Positions 10,800 to 21,690 of a DNA stretch of 64,000 nucleotides are shown piece after piece. Below the pieces are notes generated by a model. That model did no database searches. It saw only the letters and a program-made list of their open reading frames with translations, and was not told the origin of the DNA. Within the stretch, counting starts at the first letter, position 1, and every line of letters begins with the position of its first letter. The stretch lies in contig JAJEKV010000078.1 of NCBI GenBank assembly GCA_021234155.1, positions 1 through 64,000 on the forward strand, read 5' to 3'. Origin of the DNA: Isoetes taiwanensis. Its lineage: Eukaryota; Streptophyta; Lycopodiopsida; Isoetales; Isoetaceae. Both the position numbers and the translations under genes were made by a program.

Positions 10800-11775
10800 C
10801 AACGGAGGTCCCAGCTTGTTCAAGTATGCCGGCGGTTGTAGTTGGACAATAAAAGAGCTTAAAGGCGTATTGCTTCACATGAATCGCTTCTGGCTGGCTT
10901 TGGGGATTGGGCTATCGAGCCTAAAGTCCGACTTGCGAGAGAAGTTTGGCGGCACTTTTCGGTCAAGCTCCGCGGTTTGAATCAGGTCAGGGCTTGTGAT
11001 TTAACTCAGTCCTCTCGATATCCCGGCTCAAGAACAGAGGTGGGCTGATTGGTTCTCTTCTTCGGGGCCGACTCTAAGTTGGTTTGCTCCTTTATTGGAG
11101 AAAAAGGCCCCGAGTTCTGAATTTTCTTTGCTTTCCTTCGCGAGAACTCAAAGCATGCTTTGGAACACAGTCGTCCTTGCGGCCGTCCACAAAACTTTGC
11201 AACTTAAAGGCAAGGCTCTCGCCTTGACTTGATATATGCATCGAATTTCGTCAAATTGCGGTAGATCTGCTGGGATGATATTGCGCCGAGATTGTTTCGA
11301 AGGGGTTCACGAGAAGGATGTCAAAAGATATGTTGTTGTCTATGGAGGATCCCGGAGTTTGGAAAAAGCCATGATTTGCGGTTCGATGTGATAATCGGCT
11401 CTTGACGTAGGCAAGAAAGCGTAGTGAGGTCTTTCCAATTACACAAGCGCCTATAGCTCGCCTTCCAGGCCTTATCGTAGAATCTAGCAGATCACGGATG
11501 GAGCCTATCTGCGGATTGATTAGGCGATTCGAGGACCCTTATACGCGTAGAAGGCGGCGGAGAGAGGCTAATCTTTGCCCTCTGATTGGAGGAGCTGGCC
11601 ATATCGCTCGTGGATACCTGTGGCGCCTAAATCGGTCGAAAAACCAGGAGGCGGTCCAAGTAGTAGGGTCTCTCGTCGGCGGCGCCTTTTCTCGAACTCC
11701 TTCCACATTTCATGACATGTTTATTCCATCGGATAAAGGTAAGCAAGGCATTCTTCATCCTGTATCATTGAAATA
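10800..11775 (+). pseudogene. Element F gag remnant
   Basis: The capsid/nucleocapsid region is broken by several frameshifts. The clearest sign is a decayed zinc knuckle at about 11575-11625, LCPLIGGAGHIARGY: the Gly and His positions of a CX2CX4HX4C motif are kept while the second and last Cys are lost. It follows a basic segment (RRRRRREAN). A zinc knuckle binds element RNA during packaging. Position between 5' LTR and protease supports the call. Confidence 0.55.
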
Positions 11776-11784
11776 GAAGTTGGA

Positions 11785-11870
11785 GAATTGCAAGTGTTGG
11801 CGCAACTTGATTGTGGTGCAAATGCTTGCTTTATGGATAGTGCGTTTGCGGTAAAGCCGCCATCCTAGAA
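11785..11870 (+). pseudogene. Element F aspartic protease remnant
   Basis: The frame reads VLAQLDCGANACFMDSAFAVK (about 11793-11855), where LDCGA corresponds to the catalytic D-[ST]-G-A motif of retropepsins with Ser/Thr replaced by Cys. The enzyme would cleave the Gag-Pol polyprotein. Only the first catalytic-loop region is recognisable. Confidence 0.6.
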
Positions 11871-12149
11871 ACAGGTTGAGCATCACCTTACGTAGAAGTG
11901 ATTGATGGATGGGAGATCTCCTCGGGTGTAGTCACGGAATGTCTTGCACCTCTTGAGATTTTGTTCGGGGAGTTTCTTGTCGTATTTCCTTCAATCTCAT
12001 TGCTAGCCCTCATGCACCAATAGTCTTGGGTGCTTACGGCTCGAGCTACATAACCCGTAGATTGATTGTCGTACTAGATCATTTTCAATTTCTTTGGTTT
12101 TCTAGCTCTAGTTCAGTTCATCTGCCGGATCGGTCTCTACATCAACATC

Positions 12150-12480
12150 GACTTGATCCGTGCGATGCTCATTGGGCCTGACCCGTCCTTGCGGTTCCAT
12201 GTTACGTCCGCCTCTTGCCTGCGCTCCGGTTCATGCTCCAGTTACGATCATATTCTTGATGATGTCGGCTCTAGCTCGGTTTACGCTCCGTCGTGGTTTC
12301 TGTTCCTGCTCCAGTTCTTGCTCGATGTATCTGTTCTGCTCGATTCTTGCTCGATCCCTGATTTCTGCTCTAGCTCTTAATCCGATCCACATTTTACGCT
12401 CCAGTTCTTGATCCAGTTCATGCTCCAGTTCATGTTCCAATTGCTCCCCGCTCACATTTTTGTTCTGCTCATGTTCTGCT
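12150..12480. repeat. Degenerate low-complexity tract inside element F
   Basis: Imperfect tandem copies of 'gctccagttcttgctc' / 'atgctccagttc' lie between the protease and RT. Open frames on both strands (SSC-rich on plus, EQELE-rich on minus) are products of the repeat, so no gene is called. Confidence 0.6.
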
Positions 12481-12779
12481 CCTACTTTTGTAGAGGCTTC
12501 TTCATGCCCTCGGTTTGGTATCTCGAAGATTTTCTCTTCGGCGGAGTTCGATAAATCAGAAAGGCAAGATCAAGTTCGATGTTGCAATCGAGTTCACCGT
12601 CGGCTAGCTCGGCACCATGGAAGCCTTGCTCCAATGCTCCTAGATAAATATGGCGATTTTCGATGTATTTGACAAAGTCAAGGCGAGTAACTAAGAGCAT
12701 CGGGGTCCATATGATTGTCCTATTGATTTCGGCAACCCGGGGGCGACACGCCATATGGTCCGATATATGAATTATCTCT

Positions 12780-13830
12780 GCGAGTTGAAGGTGTTGGGGA
12801 TTATATTGAGGAGAATCTAGCCCGCGGCTTCATTCGACATTCGGTCCCTATTTGGAGCGCCTATCTTCTTTGTCCAAAAGAAGGATGATTCCTTCTACTG
12901 GTGTCGTTGATTATCGGCGGCCTCACAAAAATCACATGTAGACCCGGTATCCGCTTCCTCGATCGAGTTGTTGGGCGACTTCAAGGTCTTTATTATTTCA
13001 CGAAGATTGATTCGGGGTGCCTACAATCTTATTCGTATCCGGGAAGGTGATGAGTATCGCTTGATTTTTCGTACTTTCGGTATGGCCATTTGAGTACACG
13101 GTTATGCCATTTGGACTTACCAATGCTCGTGATATTCTAGCATATGGCCAGTGATGTTTCAGAGAGTTCTTAGACACTTTTGTTATCATCTATTTGGATG
13201 ATATCCTTATTTATTCTAAGACTCTCGAAGAAAGAAAGACATGTTCGATAGGGTCCTTCAAAAGCCGTGAGCATGGATTATATGCCAAACTTGAGAAGTG
13301 CGATTCGAGCAAGGATAATGTGGAGTTCCTTGGCTGTCGCATCACACCACATGGAGTCTCTATGGATCACGAAAAGGTAAGCCTTTTTGCGGGTGGCAAA
13401 CACCTTCATCCGTTCGAGATGTTGGTGTTTTCTTGGGTTTGCCAATTTCTATCGGCGTTTCATCAGGGATTATTCGGAGATTGCTCTTCCTTTGAATGCC
13501 TCCTTTGTCAGGGCGTGCCATTGAATGGACTGTGGAAGCGGAATGCGCTTTTGTTACCACGAAGCATGCTTTCACCTGGGCGCCGGTTATTGCTCATGCC
13601 GATCCTTTGCGCCTATATGTTGTTGAAGCGGATGCTTCTGATTTTTGCGCTTGGTGGGATCACATCACGGGAGGGGATGACCATGTATTGCATCAATCGC
13701 CTATCATTCCACGAAAGTTTCATTTCTTTGAAATCAACTATCCCATTTATGACAAGGAGTTGTTGGCGATAGTGGACTCTTTCGAGGAGTGGAGACATTT
13801 CTGGAGGATCTCCTTATAAGGTCACGATCT
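12780..13830 (+). pseudogene. Element F reverse transcriptase and RNase H
   Basis: RT landmarks appear in order across several frames: FGAPIFFVQKKD (about 12849-12890), AYNLIRIREGDEYRLIFRT (about 13019-13075), and the active-site block FVIIYLDDILIYS (13179-13217; YxDD Mg-binding pair intact). RNase H follows: EADASDF (catalytic Asp, about 13626), PIYDKELLAIVDSFEEWRHF (about 13741-13801). These copy element RNA to DNA and remove the RNA strand. Frameshifts between blocks make it non-functional. Sequence type is Ty3/gypsy, not copia, by the RT-RH-IN order. Confidence 0.85.
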
Positions 13831-14259
13831 ACGGATCATGAAATCTCGAATATTTTCGATGCCGCTCGAGTGCTCAAGCGTCGCGGGGCCCGGTGGCATA
13901 CTCAAGTATTATCACGGTGATTTCGTGATCAAGTATCGTCTGGATCCCTCAAGGAAAGCACGATGCCTTGTCCGGCGGCTCTACCTTGAGCCCAAACTAG
14001 GTGATCACGCATATGATCGGCAATCACGAGGTTATTTTAGGGCCTGATCGGTTCCGGCTTATGGCTCTCACTTTGTTCGAGGAGGCCTCATGATCTGACC
14101 TTGTTAGATGCATTGAGCATCTACGCCCTCCAAATACATTGACTCAAGATGTATTCTCACACATTGGCGTTGCATCATCTTCTCGCCAGATGGGATCAAA
14201 CTATGATCGTTTTGAGGTTGAGATGGACTCTGCTCCATGATGGGCTTCTATATGTGTCG

Positions 14260-14900
14260 GATGGTGCTTCTAGGCCGGGTTCTTGAGGCTTGCCATGATT
14301 CACCTCTGGTAGGACACTTTGGAGTAGCAAGACTCTTGAACTTATTAGTCGAGAGTATTGGTGGCGGTCTTCGCCGCCTGTCGAAGCTTTTATTCGATCT
14401 GTGACATCTGTTTTGCCGAGCCAAGGTTCCAAGGCATCTTCCTCATGCTTTTGCTTCAACCTTTACCGGTTCAACGGGTCCTTGGAAGAGTATTTGAGTG
14501 GATTTTATTGTCGAAGCTTCCATCCTCCAGGGGCCATGGCGCCATCCTTGTTGTTGTTGACGTTTTTTCAAGATGGCACATTTCATTCCTTTGCGGCACT
14601 TCTATCTCTAGTAAACCACAATGGTTCTCTTGCTTTGAGAGGTGGTTTGACTCCATGGCTTACCGATAACATTATCGATGACCGCGGCCCTCAATTTGTT
14701 GCCGGTTTTGGAAGCATCTATTGCAACTCTTGCATATGGAACGTTCGCTCTCTTCCGGACATCATCCAGAGACCAATGGGACGTGTGGAGCGCACTAATC
14801 AAACCCTTGAGCGATTTTGCGATGCTTCATCAATTATCGCCAGGATGGACAGGTTGATTGGCTGTACCGGGCGGGATTTGCTTATAATAATTCTGTCATA
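14260..14900 (+). pseudogene. Element F integrase
   Basis: The zinc-binding N-terminus keeps a CHDSPLVGHF-type HxxxH region (about 14288) and a CDIC pair (about 14402). The catalytic core has its first Asp in the 'VDFIV' block (about 14498), the second in DRGPQFVAGF (14682-14710), and the Glu in GRVERTNQTLERF (14779-14817), giving a complete DD35E set spread over several frames. It would insert element cDNA into the genome. It is followed by the usual linker to the chromodomain. Confidence 0.8.
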
Positions 14901-15289
14901 GCTCCACAGCCGAACTCGGATTCTTTATTAATTTTGTGATGCATCCCCGGTGGTTTTTGATTGCTCACGGATATGACCGATCAATCATTGCCGAGGACAA
15001 TCTCGGCTCCGTGATGCTTCGAGATGAGCTTCACCATCGCCGCCCGGGGCCCAAGCGTTATCATTCATCATGCAGATCAGCATCGTCGGGGCCTCATTTT
15101 TGCAGTTGGTGATCTTGTTTGGCTCTTGCGTCGGGATTTCGCGGCGGCGGACTTCGCCCTTGTAACAAGCTTCCGAATCTGGTGCTTGTGGTCCCCATCC
15201 GGATCATTGAACGAGTTGGTGATGTTGCTTTCCGTCTGGAGCTTCCGCCATCGGCCCGGCTTCACCCGGTGTTTCATATTATTCGTTGT

Positions 15290-15510
15290 TAGAACCCTAT
15301 ATGATCCATTTCGGATCGAGTACCTCCACCTCCACCACCGGGTGGAGATTGATGATCGTGAGGAGTTAGAGGGATTCGAGATTACGGACTCCAAGTTTCT
15401 TAGATGCGACGATTGTATTACTTTTGCCGATTGGGAAGGTTTTCGCCAAATGATAGAACCTGGGGGGACCTGCCGAATCACGACTAATGCGACAAAATTG
15501 GGAGTTTCTT
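15290..15510 (+). pseudogene. Element F C-terminal chromodomain remnant
   Basis: After a segment ending RIEYLHLHHRVEIDDREELE, the frame reads EITDSKFLR...FADWEGFRQMIEP...TNATKL. This follows the chromodomain plan 'xExILDxRxx...YLVKWxGxxxxxxTWEPxxxL' found at the end of chromovirus integrases. In known chromoviruses this domain reads methylated H3K9 and steers insertion to heterochromatin. It ends in a stop at 15510-15512. Confidence 0.65.
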
Positions 15511-15567
15511 AGAGTTACCGATAAGCCAAACTCCGAGTATTCCGGCCCCGGCCGAGGACTGCGCGCC

Positions 15568-15580
15568 CGGAGGGGGATGG
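15568..15580 (+). other. Polypurine tract before the 3' LTR
   Basis: The purine-rich run GGAGGGGGATGG lies directly before TGTGGCGACC, the LTR start. It would prime plus-strand synthesis. Confidence 0.65.
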
Positions 15581-16100
15581 TGTGGCGACCATATGGATTA
15601 TTAGTATCCACGAACATTATACTCCTACTATGTACAAAAAGATGGTCGTCACTACGGATGCAAAGGGTAGTTGCACAAGGCGAGGGTTTGAACTACTTAA
15701 CCTTCTAGTTGCGAGTCACACCCTAGCCAAGTCTTCTGAATATTTGTTGAAGACATTCCTTCATGTCTTTCTCATATGTGGGACTATCTCGGGAAGGTTC
15801 TAGAATGTTCTAGAACCTAAATGCATGCGCGATACTTGGCGCGATCTCATCCATTGAAGTGGCGTGATCCCGACCGTTGGTCTAGATATATAAGGAGGTA
15901 CCTCCTTCTTGTCAAATCATTCGGTTCCAGCGCCAGTCTTGAGTCTTCAAGGCATCCGTCTTCATTTCACTTTTGCCTTGGGCTATTGTATTCTTGATTC
16001 TGTTCATATGCTCGGATTCTTTCACGATCTTGGCGTATTTCTTAGTATTTCTTGCATATTTTCCGCGTATTTTTCCTTGTTTTCGGTAGGTTCGGCGACA
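15581..16100 (+). repeat. Element F 3' LTR
   Basis: Matches the 5' LTR throughout with scattered indels. It carries its own five-unit heat-shock-like motif at 15793-15815 and TATATAA at 15887-15893. The right end is placed at 'ggcgaca'; it could be a few bases to either side. Confidence 0.85.
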
Positions 16101-16690
16101 GCGATCTAGGTTCCTCGCATCCTTTCTTGATCAGGTTTGTGATTAGCATGCTATTAAAATAGAATCAAATTAACTTTAGGTTTTATTACCATGCTTTTTG
16201 CATCTACCTAGAACCGGCGGTTTTTATCATTGCTTGCGTTCTTATTGCAAAGCATGGGTATTAGAGACAAGGATAGGTTTAGAAATTGTACTTCCATTAT
16301 CTACTAAAGCTACTTATCGGTCTTACGTATTGCAGTTCAAAATAGGAATTACATGCCCATATACTAATAATAATGGGAATATAGCTGATTGGTCCGTATT
16401 TTGAGACAACTCAGGAGAATGGATGCCCATTAACATTGCCTAAGACTCTTCAAAAATGTTACTTGTCTTTGGGGAAATAGGCAGGCGCATTTTGGAGCGC
16501 CTTAATAATCTAGAGTCGGTGAGAAGTCTGGTACAAATTTCTATTTATGAAGGCATACAGAACAAAGGTTTTTCTAGGTTGCGAAAATTTTGTCTGTTAT
16601 TTCTCTTGCATAGCTCTACTTTTGAAAAGAGCAATTGTTGTTTTGTTTATATGTAATGTCTTTGGATAAGTTGCAAGAGTTTAAATGATG
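16101..16690 (+). other. Unassigned, possible upstream exon or intron of the kelch gene
   Basis: AT-rich sequence with short open frames in all phases. No motif I can name. Confidence 0.25.
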
Positions 16691-17500
16691 AAAACCATCT
16701 CAATGAGAAATCTATCGATGTACAATGATGCGTGGCTTGCATTCTCCAATATGATTCTCTCTAGTGGATCTCTGAATGGTTACACCATTGGGGACACACG
16801 GATGCACAATATCTTCACCGGTTGGTACTATCGGACAATCTTCATTGTTGATATTTGGAGAATATGGTGCGTTGGAAGACATGCGATTATCGATACCTTA
16901 CTACTTGACCAATTCAATGGGACTATCAAACATTTGGATACTATTGAGCCACCTTCTCCAAGGATGGGACATAGGGCTTTTGTCTTAGGTGATAAGGCGT
17001 GGGTGATAGGTGGGAGGGAGGATCCAAGCACCCCTCTCCAAGAAGTTATGGTCCTTGACATAGATACGTTGCAATGGAATAATGTAAAATTGCAGGGGCA
17101 AAATTTCTACCTCTCATGATCTTTGCAAACACCCTTTCTAAAGCTTTGGATGCTTGAGGAGATTCTTGTTTGCTTTTCCTTTGGATCTTATGATATCTTA
17201 ATCTCTTTTGTAGGCATCGCCATGCAAGTGCATCGCTTGGTTCAAGAATCTACATTCATGGGGGTTTAGGAAGATCACAGCTTATGGTGACCTGCTAGTG
17301 TTGGATACCCACTTGAGACATTGGTCATTACTTGAATGTAGAGGCGACATACCATCTCCACGGTATTCACATTCATTAATTGCAATTGGTAACAAACTTT
17401 ACATGTTTGGTGGATTTGATAGCGCCTTGATATCTTTGGTGATATTTATATGTTTGACATCTCCACATGTACGAAGGAGACCACAATTGGTGGCAAATTC
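16690..17500 (+). CDS. Kelch-repeat protein, partial, at least two exons
   Basis: Exon-like segment one (about 16780-17110) holds a kelch blade: PPSPRMGHRAFVLGDKAWVIGG...EVMVLDIDTLQWNNVKLQG. After a stretch with intron-like composition, segment two (about 17213-17480) reads RHRHASASLGSRIYIHGGLG...DLLVLDTHLRHWSLLECRGDIPSPRYSHSLIAIG...MFGGFD, then DIFGDIYMFDIS after a frame change. The repeated 'GG' pairs, 'SPRxxH' and 'W' are typical of six-bladed kelch propellers. The 'RHRHA...GSxIYxxGGL' and 'VIGGRxDP' wording resembles the kelch region of plant tRNA wybutosine-synthesising proteins, but the catalytic part is not in view, so I give no symbol. Frame breaks suggest decay. Confidence 0.6.
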
Positions 17501-17915
17501 TAAAATACTTTTTATAACTTGAGTATGTGGTGCAGCACCATAGTTTTTTTTCAATGCGTTTATCTTGTTTTCTTTGTCTGATTTTGTTAGGGCTCGAAGG
17601 GCCTAATTTTTTTTTTTTAACTACCAACATATAACTAGCATTAATATTATTAATACAAACCATTGCATCCAACACATTTAAATGAAAATCCCCCTGAAAC
17701 CCCCTTTGGTTTGGGTGCATATTCACACGGGGGGTTACTCCGGGCAACGAGAGCTGTCGGATGGGCATATTTGCCCTTTATTCCAAGATCTGGACCGTAC
17801 ATAGCGATCCTTGTTTGTGGGGTATGCCTGTACAAGTTTATGTATACTGTATATTGAGATGGTACCGTGGTGTTGGTAGTTATATGTATATATATTCCTA
17901 GAATTAATGATAGAT
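17501..17915. other. No gene recognised
   Basis: Contains poly-T runs and no family motif. It may be 3' flank or intron of the kelch gene. Confidence 0.25.
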
Positions 17916-18300
17916 TAAGAAAAAAGTCAAAGGCAACCCAAGTCAAACCGTGCCAGACGCCCTTGCAAGAATCTCGGAAGCCCCTTTCGCGCGGCGTAGC
18001 CTGATTTGCCTATTTTTGGCTTAAAGATGTCAGATTAACATGAAATAAGTTGCTAGATAACTAGAATCGCGCCAAACTTGCATCCTAGTACTTTATGTCA
18101 TTCAAAAAGATTAAGAATTGACTAAAATCGACCCAGCCCTGGTCTTGGCGTCGAAGCCTTTGCAAGAATCTCGGAAGGTCCTTTCGCACGGAGTAACCCG
18201 GTTGATAGGATCTTGAGTCAAAATTTAGTCAAAAGTTTTGCAAAATTTACTTATCTTACTGAGTGTCTTCATGTCTACACATAGGTAGTATAATCAAATT
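17916..18300 (+). mobile_element. Fragment of the H3-retroelement spacer
   Basis: Two imperfect copies of 'gcaagaatctcggaag..cctttcgc' (about 17963 and 18162) flank a block containing 'aaagatgtcagatt' and 'aagttgctagataactagaat'. The same arrangement, in the same orientation, occurs in element E1 at 40150-40440 and E2 at 49915-50215 between ORF1 and ORF2. It is a detached internal piece of this retrotransposon family. Confidence 0.5.
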
Positions 18301-18514
18301 TTTTTCTTAGCGACCCACCTAGTTGCCAAGGGCTTAGAAATTGTTATCACATGTTGATATTACACACTAGCACATGCTATAGATGCACCATCATCAATTG
18401 TCTTCTGCCATACCTTTGTATCACAGATAATTGTCTAGGAATTCATTCTACCTAGGTAATTTAGTCCAACACTTCTTAGAAGTGTTTCTCTTTGTTTAAA
18501 TATTTAAGGAATAT

Positions 18515-18670
18515 TGTGACGCTCCCCAAACCTATACGATGCTCCCATTGTATAAATACAAGAAATCCCCTTTCCCACAACTCTATAACCAGAAAAGGCC
18601 CTCCATCTGACTCGGACCACTTCTGATGGCCAAGTGTTCGAGTGAAGGACACGGAGGTGTCATTCATCCC
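18515..18670 (-). mobile_element. LTR 3' end fragment of the H3-retroelement family, inverted
   Basis: TGTGACGCTCCCC at 18515 is the reverse complement of the GGGAGCGTCACA end of the E2 LTR. The following sequence, including 'aagaaatcccc', 'ggccctccatct' and 'ggacacggaggtgtc', matches the last 150 bases of that LTR in reverse. Confidence 0.65.
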
Positions 18671-18678
18671 ATGCCTTC

Positions 18679-18910
18679 TGTGACGTTCTAGAGAAATATA
18701 CGCGAGCACTACATCAACTACCTCGAAGATCGTGGAGACGTCGAGAGTAGGAGGGAGTTCCTCGAAAGCAGGTATTTGGATTAGAGTTCTTGGCAAATCA
18801 TCTGGAAGTTAGGACTCCAGATGGTTAGCATTTCGTGTCTCTAGTAAAGCCATCCTAGAACACTTAGTTTACATCTTGAACCCTAATCGGAGAGCCCTCT
18901 AATTTTCGAT
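18679..18910 (+). mobile_element. LTR 5' fragment of the H3-retroelement family
   Basis: TGTGACGTTC plus 'gaaatatacgc' at 18679 matches the LTR start of E1 and E2. After an internal deletion it continues with 'catctggaagttag', 'tcgtgtct' and 'catcttgaaccctaatc', present in E2 at 46920-47030. It lies back to back with the inverted fragment on its left. Confidence 0.65.
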
Positions 18911-18929
18911 GTCTTGCTCAGCTTTAAAC

Positions 18930-19543
18930 AACTTCTTGCTTGTCTTGTACTTCTTTGCCATCTTCTATAAAGTGGCTTGGGGGCGCTTGGGTATGTTGGC
19001 TTAGTTTTAGGATCCATCTATACTTCGGCTTCCTCCTCCTCTTCTCCAGCCTCTTGCTCCCCCTCTTGTTGGTGCAGTTCTTCCTTCTCGGACTCAACCT
19101 CCTCCGGTTCGTCCGGTTGTGGTTCTCTAACCACATTTCCCCTCCACCCATCTTCACACCTCTTTGTTCGCTTCTCCCTTGCCTAACTCTTTTCCTCCCT
19201 TTAAGCCATTTCCCCTAGTCCTTCCTTTTCTTACGCATTGCTTGCTCCTCTTCTTTGCTCTTCTTTATTTGGGTTTGCTCTAGCTGAGAGATTGCTCTTT
19301 GCTTGCACCTCAACCCGACGGTGGGCCTCACGATATCCATTTCTCGGCCCTCCCAGATGATTCACTTGAAGTGCTAGGTTGCTGCTCTCCAAAGCGTGAC
19401 GATTCGTGCAGAAGAGCTAATTTCGTTGCTGGCCCTGGGCGCTTAAGGCCTCAAGAATTTGTTTACCACCGCGGCGGTGCTTCAACTTTCGAGGCACTGG
19501 TGAGACTTCCAACCTTCCTAGCTACCTGTTTGGTCCTCTCCAC
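18930..19543 (-). pseudogene. Degenerate H3-like ORF1 (fourth copy)
   Basis: Read on the minus strand, codons from 19543 to 19514 give V-E-R-T-K-Q-V-A-R-K, a decayed version of M-A-R-T-K-Q-T-A-R-K that begins ORF1 in E1-E3; the start ATG is now GTG. A stop follows 17 codons later. Further along (19270-18930) the minus strand encodes a Lys/Arg/Glu-rich stretch like the linker of ORF1. The H3 fold is not found; the copy is cut where the plus-orientation LTR fragment begins. It belongs with the minus-strand LTR at 20191-21690. Confidence 0.55.
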
Positions 19544-20177
19544 AACTTGGCTTCTTTGATGGTGGCCTTCTCGAGAGTTCTTGCGTCTATTGATGGTCGA
19601 TTGTGTCTATTCACGGTGCCTTTGGGTCGATCTCTTAGACTGTTTATTCGGTGCGCACTCTATGACAGCTTCGAAGATTAGCTTAGAATTCGCCTTACAA
19701 GGACAAAGGAGAGGTTCAGGCTACAATTTGGAAATTTTTAAAGAGTATGAGTGCTTCATAGATTTTAGTGGCTACTTTTCTTAAAAGTAAATGTACTATA
19801 ACTATGGGTTATTAATTAAGATACTTTCCCCAATCACTTAACTATTTTTCGAAATTTCCCTATTTCTTTTGGGCCAAATATTGGTCATTTCGCGCCATTT
19901 TCTTTCAAGCTTTCTCTTAAGTGATTTCTCGTTCAATTTTCACTTGAAAATTGCAGTTTTTGAACAACTTGAGCTCAAATTACTAGAAGGTTTCTTTTGA
20001 CTCTATCATTTCTACCCCCTAGGCTATAATCTAATTATGATCCTGCTAATGGGAAAAACAATTCTCCCACTTTTTACAGTTCAAGACTGGAATTCTCATT
20101 CCATTCTTTAACTAGGCTAGTTAATCTACCTGTTGAGGGTCATATTAAGTGCTAGACCTTGGTCAATCAAGATCATT

Positions 20178-20189
20178 GCTCTGATATCA
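20178..20189 (-). other. Primer-binding site of the minus-strand H3-retroelement
   Basis: The plus strand reads GCTCTGATATCA, the reverse complement of TGATATCAGAGC. It differs by one base from the plant initiator-Met PBS TGGTATCAGAGC and is adjacent to the LTR end at 20191. Confidence 0.75.
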
Positions 20190-20190
20190 T

Positions 20191-21690
20191 TGTGATGCTC
20201 CCCACCAAATATATGCCACCCCATCGTACGTCTTGCGAGAAATCCCCCATCCAGCACACCTGCCGCATGGGCTCTCCATCTATCCCGCACCTGGGATGGC
20301 CATGGTGCAGGAAGGGGACACGAAGGTGTCTTGCGCTCCCTTCCCCTATGGGCTCCTATAACAGCGGAAGCATAAATGTCAGCACTAGTAATAACAATAC
20401 AATCAGCTTCCTCGAAGGGTAGTACCATCTATTCATCCATAGATCTGTTATAGATATCAATACATCATAAAGCAGAATAGCTCCTACCCAGGCTCAAACT
20501 CATAAGGAAAGTAGACTGATGGCTTGGCCTCAAAATAGAGCAAACTGAGATACAACAATGGCGGGGCTGGCTATAAACAATGGCTAGGGTTGACCACTCC
20601 ATCCGCCCCTTCCGTGAACACTTTGCAGATGGGCTAAATCAGGCTCTGATGTGACTGTAACCTGCCGGAGACATAGTTTCATGGTATTACCCAACAAGAC
20701 TACTTTAGGTTACATTTCCCCTTCCCGAAGAATAGTGGCTCCATGGGCGGCTAGAGGATCGTGGCGTCACATGTCCTTATCTGACTGAGCTCCCTAAAAC
20801 AAGAGCCAGGCCAACACTTGCAATTCTTGAGATTCAAAGCGACACCATTGACTCAAGAAGTGTTGGACCCATAACCAGCCCACTCGAAGTGACCGACTAT
20901 AGACCTTGCCCGCTATAGGTCCCCAGTAGCCGCGCTCAGCAGGGACCTCCCTTCACTTTGGCACTAACCCCATTATATGGTGCTTAGTCAATCCAGAGCC
21001 TCCATAGCCTGATGGGCTCTATGCACAGGCGGCAACTAATAGTAACTAAGGGGTCTAAACTAGGAGCATCATCTAAATAATGGCTACTAGGTCTCTACCC
21101 CCTTCCCAATACAAGAGGAGCAAACATGACCAACCAATATCTTATATCCACATTCAATGATAAATAATGAGAATAACATATAATCCTAATCATATGCATC
21201 TAACTTAAGGTTAGAGTTCATTGATTATGGTTTGAGATCCAAACTGAGGGTTCTAGAATGGTTCTACTAGAGATACGAAATGCTAATTCATCGGGAATCC
21301 TAACTTCCAGATGATTTACCAAGGAATCTACTCCAAATACCTGCTCCGGAGGTCTTCCATCTGTTCACGGCATCTCCACAGCTCTGCAAGTGATTCAGAG
21401 TAGCTCCCACTCCTTCTGATGTGTGCACACTTCAGGGCCTACTGAGCTATGCTGTGCTGCAGCAGACGATTCTCGAAACAGAGTTTCGAGCCTGAACAAG
21501 GTTCTAGGACTATTGGAGTTAGAAAACGGTCTGGGTTAGGGTTTGGCCATTAATAGGTTAGGGTTGTCATGTCATGCCACATGCCCCAATTGGGTGCGTC
21601 CGTGTGGTGGCGGGTGCCCAGTAGGATGGGGCCATGTGGAAATAGTTCGATACGTAAGGTTATAACTTAGATATGCTCCCTTACATCTTA
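20191..21690 (-). mobile_element. LTR of the H3-retroelement family, inverted, 5'-truncated
   Basis: Starts (on +) with TGTGATGCTCCCC, the complement of the LTR 3' end. It then runs colinearly with the reversed E2 LTR: 'ggccctccatctatcccgcac' region, the PBS-distal 'ggggtagag' block in complement near 21100, 'gggttagggtttgg' near 21535 and 'ggccatgtggaaat' near 21630. The expected terminal TGTGACGTTCC in reverse is not found, so the far end is truncated. Confidence 0.75.

Larger units (their letters stand above)
10219..16100 (+). mobile_element. Ty3/gypsy chromovirus (element F), two LTRs, decayed
   Basis: Both LTRs are present and the internal order is gag, protease, RT, RNase H, integrase, chromodomain, which defines a chromovirus. 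All ORFs carry stops or frameshifts. The two LTRs differ by many substitutions and indels, so the insertion is old. I could not identify a convincing target-site duplication because the exact LTR ends are uncertain by a few bases. Confidence 0.9.

Noticed and set aside
19000-19200. Plus-strand hydrophobic Leu/Ser-rich frame as a membrane protein
   Set aside because: It is opposite the basic minus-strand linker of a degenerate ORF1 and lacks any domain.
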